Source: Patescibacteria group bacterium
GTDB taxonomy: Bacteria > Patescibacteriota > WWE3 > UBA101185 > UBA10185
DNA length: 9,021 nt
Assembly (NCBI GenBank): GCA_018056275.1
Contig: JAGPFW010000028.1
Location: 1-9,021, forward strand
Direction of reading: 5' to 3'
Positions 5,725-9,021 of this stretch are shown piece by piece. The translations under genes and the position numbers were made by a program. Under the pieces are notes generated by a model. The model worked only from the letters and a program-made list of their open reading frames with translations, was not told the origin of the DNA and did no database searches. Each line of letters opens with the position of its first letter. Positions within the stretch are counted from its first letter, which is position 1.

Positions 5725-6333
5725 ATGGCAAGAGTAACTGGTCCTAAATGTAGAATATGTAGACGACTCGGAGTAAAACTTAATCTTAAAGGAACTCGTT
5801 GTGACGGAGAAAAATGCGCCTTAAATAAAAGGCAATATGCTCCTGGTCAACATGGGAATATGCATAGACGAGGTAGGAGTTCTGATTACTCTACTCAGTT
5901 AAAGGAAAAACAAAAGGCAAAGAATATATATGGTGTTTTAGAAAGCCAGTTTAGACGATATGTTAATGAGGCATTAAATAGCTCAGGCGTGTCTGGGGAG
6001 AACCTTTACAAATGCTTAGAATTTAGATTGGATAATTTGGTTTATAGAAGTGGCTTCGCCTTATCTAGGCCTCAAGCTCGCCAATTAATTCGTGCAGGAG
6101 TATTCTTTGTGAACGATAAAAAGGTAGTGAGTCCTTCCTACAGAGTTAGGGTTGGAGATATTCTAAAGCCCTCTGATTTTTCAAAGGTGCATTTAAGGGA
6201 AGGCTTTATATTGCCCGAATGGATAAATGCCAATGTAAAGGAAAAATATGTTAAAGTCCAAAGAGAGCCTGTGGTGGAAGATTTTAATGAAAGCTTTGAA
6301 CTACAGCAAATTATTGATTTCTACTCTAGGTAG
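5725..6333 (+). CDS. rpsD: 30S ribosomal protein S4 (uS4), zinc-binding type
   Basis: uS4 is a primary 16S rRNA-binding protein that nucleates small-subunit assembly. The 202-residue product has the N-terminal zinc knot with C9, C12, C26 and C31, marking it as the Cys+ paralogue, then RRLGVKL, YAPGQHG (residues 38-44) and a helical domain. The S4 RNA-binding domain is at about residues 92-155 (LEFRLDNLVYRSGFALSRPQARQLIRAGVFFVN, GDIL). The ATG at 5725 follows AGGAG (5710-5714) at 10 nt and the rpsK stop at 3 nt. It ends in TAG. In E. coli uS4 represses the alpha operon; whether it does here is unknown. Confidence 0.97.
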   Translation: MARVTGPKCRICRRLGVKLNLKGTRCDGEKCALNKRQYAPGQHGNMHRRGRSSDYSTQLKEKQKAKNIYGVLESQFRRYVNEALNSSGVSGENLYKCLEFRLDNLVYRSGFALSRPQARQLIRAGVFFVNDKKVVSPSYRVRVGDILKPSDFSKVHLREGFILPEWINANVKEKYVKVQREPVVEDFNESFELQQIIDFYSR

Positions 6334-6354
6334 TAAATGAAAGGTTTATAAAAA

Positions 6355-7284
6355 ATGGTAAAACCAATAGATTTAAAAATAAGTACGATAAAAGAAACAT
6401 CCGATTTTGGTGTTTTTTCCTTTGAACCATTGCCCAAAGGGTATGGGCATACCGTTGGGAATATCCTCCGAAGAGTTTTGTTGACTTCCGTTGAAGGTTC
6501 AGCAATTACTCAAGTTACCGTGAGGGGAGTTGATCATCAGTTTTCTACTCTAGAGGGTGTTAAGGAAGATATAGTTGCGATAACATTAAACCTTAAAAAT
6601 ATTAGATTTAAGAATTACTCAAAAGAGCCTGTTGTTGCATCACTTTCGGTTTCCAAGGAGGGTTTAGTAACTGCAGGCGAAATTGTGTGCCCCTCAGATT
6701 TGGAGGTAGTTAACAAGGATTCTCCCATTGCAACAATAACCAAAAAGGGTACCAAGCTAGAAATGGAGTTTTTGATTGAATCTGGGTATGGATATTCCCC
6801 TTCGGAAGAGAGAGAAACATCCAAAGTTGGTGTGATAATGTTAGACGCTTTATATACCCCAGTACTTAATGTTTCTTATAAGGTGGAATCTGCGAGGTTT
6901 GGCAAATCTATAGATCTTGATAGGGTTGTACTAAATGTGCATACCGATGGAAGTGTTTCTCCAAAGGATGCTGTTATTGCGAGTGCCAAGCTTATAAAAG
7001 GTTTTTTTGAGCGCTTGATAATATGGGATGAAGCCCCTAAGGGTTTGACCGAAGAGGTTTTGGAGGAGGTCGCGACTTCAGGAGAAGCCTCTGAGTCAGA
7101 CTCCACGCCAGTAGATGAGCTTCCCATTCCAACAAGAACCATAAATGCCCTTAAAAAGGCCAACATATTTACTATGCGTGATCTTTTAGGTAAAACGGAA
7201 GATGATTTGTTAGACATTAAAAATGTTGGGCAAAAATCTATTGAAGAATTACTTAAATTAATTGAGGAGGCATCCAAAAAATAG
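6355..7284 (+). CDS. rpoA: DNA-directed RNA polymerase subunit alpha
   Basis: The alpha subunit dimerises to assemble RNA polymerase and binds promoter UP elements and activators. The 309-residue product is close to typical size. The N-terminal assembly domain carries FEPLPKGYGHTVGNILRRVLLTSVEG (residues 23-48), VGVIMLDALYTPVLNVSYKVE and RVVLNVHTDGSVSP. An acidic, Ser-rich linker (about 232-255) leads to the C-terminal domain (about 256-306) with IPTRTINALKKANI, in which R261 aligns with E. coli R265 for UP-element contact, and the KNVGQKSIEELL helix-hairpin. GAAAGG (6339-6344) lies 10 nt upstream of the ATG. It ends in TAG. Confidence 0.97.
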   Translation: MVKPIDLKISTIKETSDFGVFSFEPLPKGYGHTVGNILRRVLLTSVEGSAITQVTVRGVDHQFSTLEGVKEDIVAITLNLKNIRFKNYSKEPVVASLSVSKEGLVTAGEIVCPSDLEVVNKDSPIATITKKGTKLEMEFLIESGYGYSPSEERETSKVGVIMLDALYTPVLNVSYKVESARFGKSIDLDRVVLNVHTDGSVSPKDAVIASAKLIKGFFERLIIWDEAPKGLTEEVLEEVATSGEASESDSTPVDELPIPTRTINALKKANIFTMRDLLGKTEDDLLDIKNVGQKSIEELLKLIEEASKK

Positions 7285-7302
7285 TTTTTTAAGGTTTTGG
7301 TT

Positions 7303-7668
7303 ATGCGACATAGAGTTGTAACAAAAAAATTAGGAAGGGATACGGCACATAGAAAGGCTTTAAAAAAGAATTTAGCTGTTGACCTGATTAAACATGGTAG
7401 CATTGTAACTTCGGTGGTCAAAGCCAAATATGTTAGGCCCTATGTTGAAAACCTTGTAACTAAGACTAATACAAAATCGGATAAGTTAAGTCTTTTGGGT
7501 TATTTAAGATCTCATCTTTCAGACGAAGAGGCGATAAAGATACTTATGGAAGATATTGCACCTAGATATAAAAATAGAAATGGAGGATATACAAGAATAG
7601 TGAGAGTCGGAAATAGACTTGGAGATAATTCTAGCATGGCTAGAATATCTTTTTTGGAGGAGAAATAA
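7303..7668 (+). CDS. rplQ: 50S ribosomal protein L17 (bL17)
   Basis: bL17 is a large-subunit protein near the peptide exit tunnel. The 121-residue product begins MRHRVVTKKLGRDTAHRKAL and has NLAVDLIKHGSIVTSV, AKYVRPYVENLVTK and the GGYTRIVRVGNRLGDNSSMARI C-terminal motif, all characteristic. I prefer the ATG at 7303 over the in-frame TTG two codons upstream, because MRHR is the standard N-terminus and AAGG (7291-7294) lies 8 nt before it. It follows rpoA as usual; truA, a frequent downstream neighbour, is not here. Confidence 0.97.
   Translation: MRHRVVTKKLGRDTAHRKALKKNLAVDLIKHGSIVTSVVKAKYVRPYVENLVTKTNTKSDKLSLLGYLRSHLSDEEAIKILMEDIAPRYKNRNGGYTRIVRVGNRLGDNSSMARISFLEEK
7656..7662 (+). promoter_or_regulatory. 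Strong Shine-Dalgarno for rplM
   Basis: GGAGGAG lies in the last codons of rplQ, 9 nt before the ATG at 7672. It is the strongest Shine-Dalgarno in the window and favours the start at 7672 over the in-frame ATG at 7696. Confidence 0.75.
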
Positions 7669-7671
7669 TCT

Positions 7672-8127
7672 ATGCGTTTTACAAATAAAACTTTTATGGC
7701 AAATAAAGAAAATGTGACCCCTAACTGGCACTTAATTGACGCTAAAAACAGAGTGTTAGGTGAGGTGGCTACAGATATAGCCAAAAAACTTATAGGAAAA
7801 GAAAAGCCTGACTATACACCTCACATAAACACTGGAGATAAGGTTGTTGTAATAAATGCCGCACATATAAGCGTAAGCAATGATAAGATGGATTCCAAGG
7901 TTTATTATTGGCATACTGGGTATCCTGGTGGGATAAAGCAAATAAAACTAGGTGAGTTATTAAAAAAGGATCCCACTGCCCCTGTTAGAAAAGCTGTCAA
8001 GAGAATGCTCCCTCAAAATAAACTTTTGAAACAAAGAATGGTAAATTTGTATATCTATGCTGATGAGGCACATAATCATTCCGCACAATTATCCCATTTG
8101 GAAAAGTTAGGAAAGGAGCCTAAGTAA
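7672..8127 (+). CDS. rplM: 50S ribosomal protein L13 (uL13)
   Basis: uL13 is an early-assembling 23S rRNA-binding protein. The 151-residue product begins MRFTNKTFMANKENVTPNWHLIDAKNRVLGE, matching the family's KTFMAKxxxVxRxWyvvDA, then YTPHINTGDKVVVINA (residues ~48-63), KVYYWHTGYPGGIK (~76-89), VKRMLPQNKL and YADEAHNHSAQ near the end. The start at 7672 adds only a short MRFTN before the KTFMA motif and is backed by GGAGGAG. In many bacteria rplM-rpsI form a separate unit; here they follow rplQ by 3 nt. Confidence 0.97.
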   Translation: MRFTNKTFMANKENVTPNWHLIDAKNRVLGEVATDIAKKLIGKEKPDYTPHINTGDKVVVINAAHISVSNDKMDSKVYYWHTGYPGGIKQIKLGELLKKDPTAPVRKAVKRMLPQNKLLKQRMVNLYIYADEAHNHSAQLSHLEKLGKEPK

Positions 8128-8535
8128 ATGCCTAAAAAAGATTTAGTAATAGGAACAGGTAGGAGAAAAACTGCTGTAGCTAGAGTGTTTTTGCATAAAA
8201 AGGCTGGAGACATAGTGGTTAATGGGACCCCTATAGATGAATATTTTTCTGATCTTCCTTTTGATAAACAGTCATGGAAAAGACCTTTTAACATTCTTAA
8301 TATTGCTAATCCTCAAAAAGAATATGACTTGAGTATTAAAGTGCATGGTTCTGGTAGATCTGCCCAGCTAGATGCAATTATTCATGGAATCTCTTGGGCG
8401 TTGGCGAATGTTAGTGATGAATTTGCTGAAACTTTGCGAAAGAATGGTATGCTAACTAGAGATTCTAGGATGGTTGAGAGAAAGAAGTATTGGTTGAGAA
8501 AAGCTAGAAAAGCTCCTCAATACTCAAAGAGGTAA
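8128..8535 (+). CDS. rpsI: 30S ribosomal protein S9 (uS9)
   Basis: uS9 lies in the head of the small subunit, and its C-terminal tail reaches the P-site tRNA anticodon. The 135-residue product has GTGRRKTAVARVFL (residues 9-22), VNGTPIDEYF (~30-39), VHGSGRSAQLDAIIHGISWAL (~73-93), LTRDSRMVERKKYWLRKARKAPQYSKR. The terminal SKR tail that contacts tRNA is intact. The start is directly adjacent to the rplM stop (0 nt gap) with AAAGGAG (8112-8118) 9 nt upstream. It is the last gene of the + strand ribosomal run. Confidence 0.98.
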   Translation: MPKKDLVIGTGRRKTAVARVFLHKKAGDIVVNGTPIDEYFSDLPFDKQSWKRPFNILNIANPQKEYDLSIKVHGSGRSAQLDAIIHGISWALANVSDEFAETLRKNGMLTRDSRMVERKKYWLRKARKAPQYSKR

Positions 8536-8601
8536 ATTTGGGTTGTTTATCTTGGATACTTTACTTAGTCATTGTTTCAGAAATCTAAATCTAGGTTCAT
8601 T
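8536..8601. other. Convergent intergenic gap, no clear terminator
   Basis: This 66-nt AT-rich gap lies between the end of rpsI (+) and the end of the XRE gene (-). I see no GC-rich stem followed by a T-run on either strand, only a short tandem AAATCT repeat (8581-8586, then AATCTA nearby). A terminator would be expected here, so it may be non-canonical or Rho-dependent. Confidence 0.4.
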
Positions 8602-8880
8602 TTAAATTTTTAGGCTTTTTTCAATATCTGCCAATTGATTTCTTATATCTCGTATAGTGTTTAAAACTTTTTCTTTAGTCATAAATTTTTGATCTTCATT
8701 AAAATCAAAATTGTAGGTGTTTGCGATTTTTTCCATGACTCTTAAGGGTGGAATAATTTTACCTGTTTCATACGCCGATATTGTTTTCCCAGAAAGTCCA
8801 ACCTTTTCAGCGAATCTTTGTTGAGAAAGATCTAATTCCTCTCTAAGTTTTTTAATTTCCTTTCCTGGGTTTTTGGGCAT
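8602..8880 (-). CDS. XRE-family helix-turn-helix transcriptional regulator
   Basis: This is a 92-residue, probably DNA-binding, cytoplasmic regulator; its target is unknown. The Cro/CI-type HTH spans residues 8-56: IKKLREELDLSQQRFAEKVGLSGKTISAYETGKIIPP, with the typical LSQQxFAxKxGLSxxTIxxYExG core. A charged C-terminal helix (about residues 67-91: KEKVLNTIRDIRNQLADIEKSL) may form a dimerising coiled coil. It is transcribed against the ribosomal genes and diverges from the gene at 8957. It has no visible Shine-Dalgarno. A palindrome lies in its predicted promoter, suggesting autoregulation. It could be a lone regulator or the antitoxin of a toxin-antitoxin pair, but no toxin gene is adjacent in the window. 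Confidence 0.88.
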   Translation of the reverse strand: MPKNPGKEIKKLREELDLSQQRFAEKVGLSGKTISAYETGKIIPPLRVMEKIANTYNFDFNEDQKFMTKEKVLNTIRDIRNQLADIEKSLKI

Positions 8881-8894
8881 TTTATAAAAAATTA

Positions 8895-8913
8895 ATTCTA
8901 ATTAAAATAGAAT
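8895..8913. repeat. Inverted repeat, candidate XRE operator
   Basis: ATTCTA (8895-8900) and TAGAAT (8908-8913) are exact reverse complements around a 7-nt AT spacer. They overlap the -10 and start region predicted for the XRE gene, the usual place for an autorepressor operator. Arms are only 6 bp and AT-rich, so chance is not excluded. Confidence 0.45.
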
Positions 8914-8939
8914 ATATATTATTCCAATATGCAATGCAA
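8911..8939 (-). promoter_or_regulatory. Candidate promoter of the XRE gene
   Basis: Reading the minus strand, TTGCAT (8939-8934) and TATATT (8916-8911, 5/6 to TATAAT) are separated by exactly 17 nt. Transcription would start near 8904, giving a leader of about 24 nt. The -35 is only a 3/6 match, so the call is tentative. Confidence 0.4.
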
Positions 8940-8944
8940 CTATG

Positions 8945-8950
8945 TAAAAT
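8945..8950 (+). promoter_or_regulatory. Candidate -10 for the radC-like gene, leaderless geometry
   Basis: TAAAAT (5/6 to TATAAT) ends 6 nt before the ATG at 8957, so the predicted start site coincides with that ATG. The best -35 at 17 nt, TTCCAA (8922-8927), is poor. No Shine-Dalgarno precedes the ATG. Confidence 0.35.
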
Positions 8951-8956
8951 AGTTTT

Positions 8957-9021
8957 ATGCTCCCAAAGATGAACGAAATATTTGTTACTGAACGTCCTCT
9001 TGAAAGGTTAATGAGACTTGG
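8957..9021 (+). CDS. Probable RadC-family (JAB/MPN) protein, N-terminus only
   Basis: An open frame runs from ATG 8957 to the right edge (21 full codons, MLPKMNEIFV then TERPLERLMRLG). An alternative ATG is at 8969. The segment ERPLERLMRLG resembles the N-terminus of RadC family proteins (typically DRPRERLLxxG), where it precedes a helix-hairpin-helix and a JAB metalloprotease-like domain. Only about 22 residues are visible, so the assignment is an inference. It is divergent from the XRE gene and shares its control region. Confidence 0.5.
   Translation, partial: MLPKMNEIFVTERPLERLMRL

Noticed and set aside
6876..7427. Open frame of 183 codons on the minus strand
   Set aside because: It lies fully antisense to rpoA and rplQ, which are certain genes. 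The Ser/Thr-rich translation matches no family I recognise, and no ribosome site is evident.
8602..8880. XRE gene as half of a toxin-antitoxin pair
   Set aside because: No toxin-like small gene is adjacent: downstream is convergent rpsI, and the upstream divergent frame looks RadC-like. It remains possible only if the right-hand gene proves otherwise.

Overview
This window is a stretch of the spc/alpha ribosomal-protein region of an AT-rich bacterial genome. It carries seventeen genes packed on the + strand, then one small regulator on the - strand, then the first codons of another + gene at the right edge. The gene order is rplF(partial)-rplR-rpsE-rplO-secY-ybaB/ebfC-adk-map-infA-rpmJ-rpsM-rpsK-rpsD-rpoA-rplQ-rplM-rpsI, then an XRE-family regulator (-) and a probable radC start (+).

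The likely host is a member of the Candidate Phyla Radiation (Patescibacteria). The strongest sign is that rpmD (ribosomal protein uL30), which normally lies between rpsE and rplO, is missing: only 2 nt separate these genes. Loss of uL30 is a known hallmark of the CPR. Short proteins, gaps of about 0-40 nt and irregular Shine-Dalgarno sites fit this. The genetic code looks standard: the only TGA stop, in map, falls where that protein normally ends, and no conserved gene has an in-frame TGA. This argues against the TGA-recoding CPR lineages. I cannot place it more precisely.

Region 1 (1-2896) encodes ribosomal proteins uL6, uL18, uS5 and uL15 plus the SecY translocon. Region 2 (2913-4547) holds a YbaB/EbfC nucleoid-associated protein, a divergent adenylate kinase and methionine aminopeptidase. 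Region 3 (4544-8535) opens with the best promoter in the window, whose -35 box overlaps the map stop codon. It encodes IF-1, bL36, uS13, uS11, uS4, RNA polymerase alpha, bL17, uL13 and uS9. Region 4 (8536-9021) leaves the operon: a 66-nt convergent gap without a clear terminator, the XRE regulator, and a 76-nt divergent control region with a palindrome beside the start of a RadC-like protein.

The genes work together in ribosome assembly, translation initiation, nascent-chain processing (map), secretion (secY) and transcription (rpoA). I see no mobile element, CRISPR array, tRNA or rRNA. The most interesting signals are regulatory: a perfect hairpin holding the rplR Shine-Dalgarno; an extended -10 placed so that ybaB would be transcribed as a leaderless mRNA; a similar -10-to-ATG geometry before the radC-like gene; and the XRE operator candidate. 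None of these shows a wholly new system, and all are unproven predictions from sequence.
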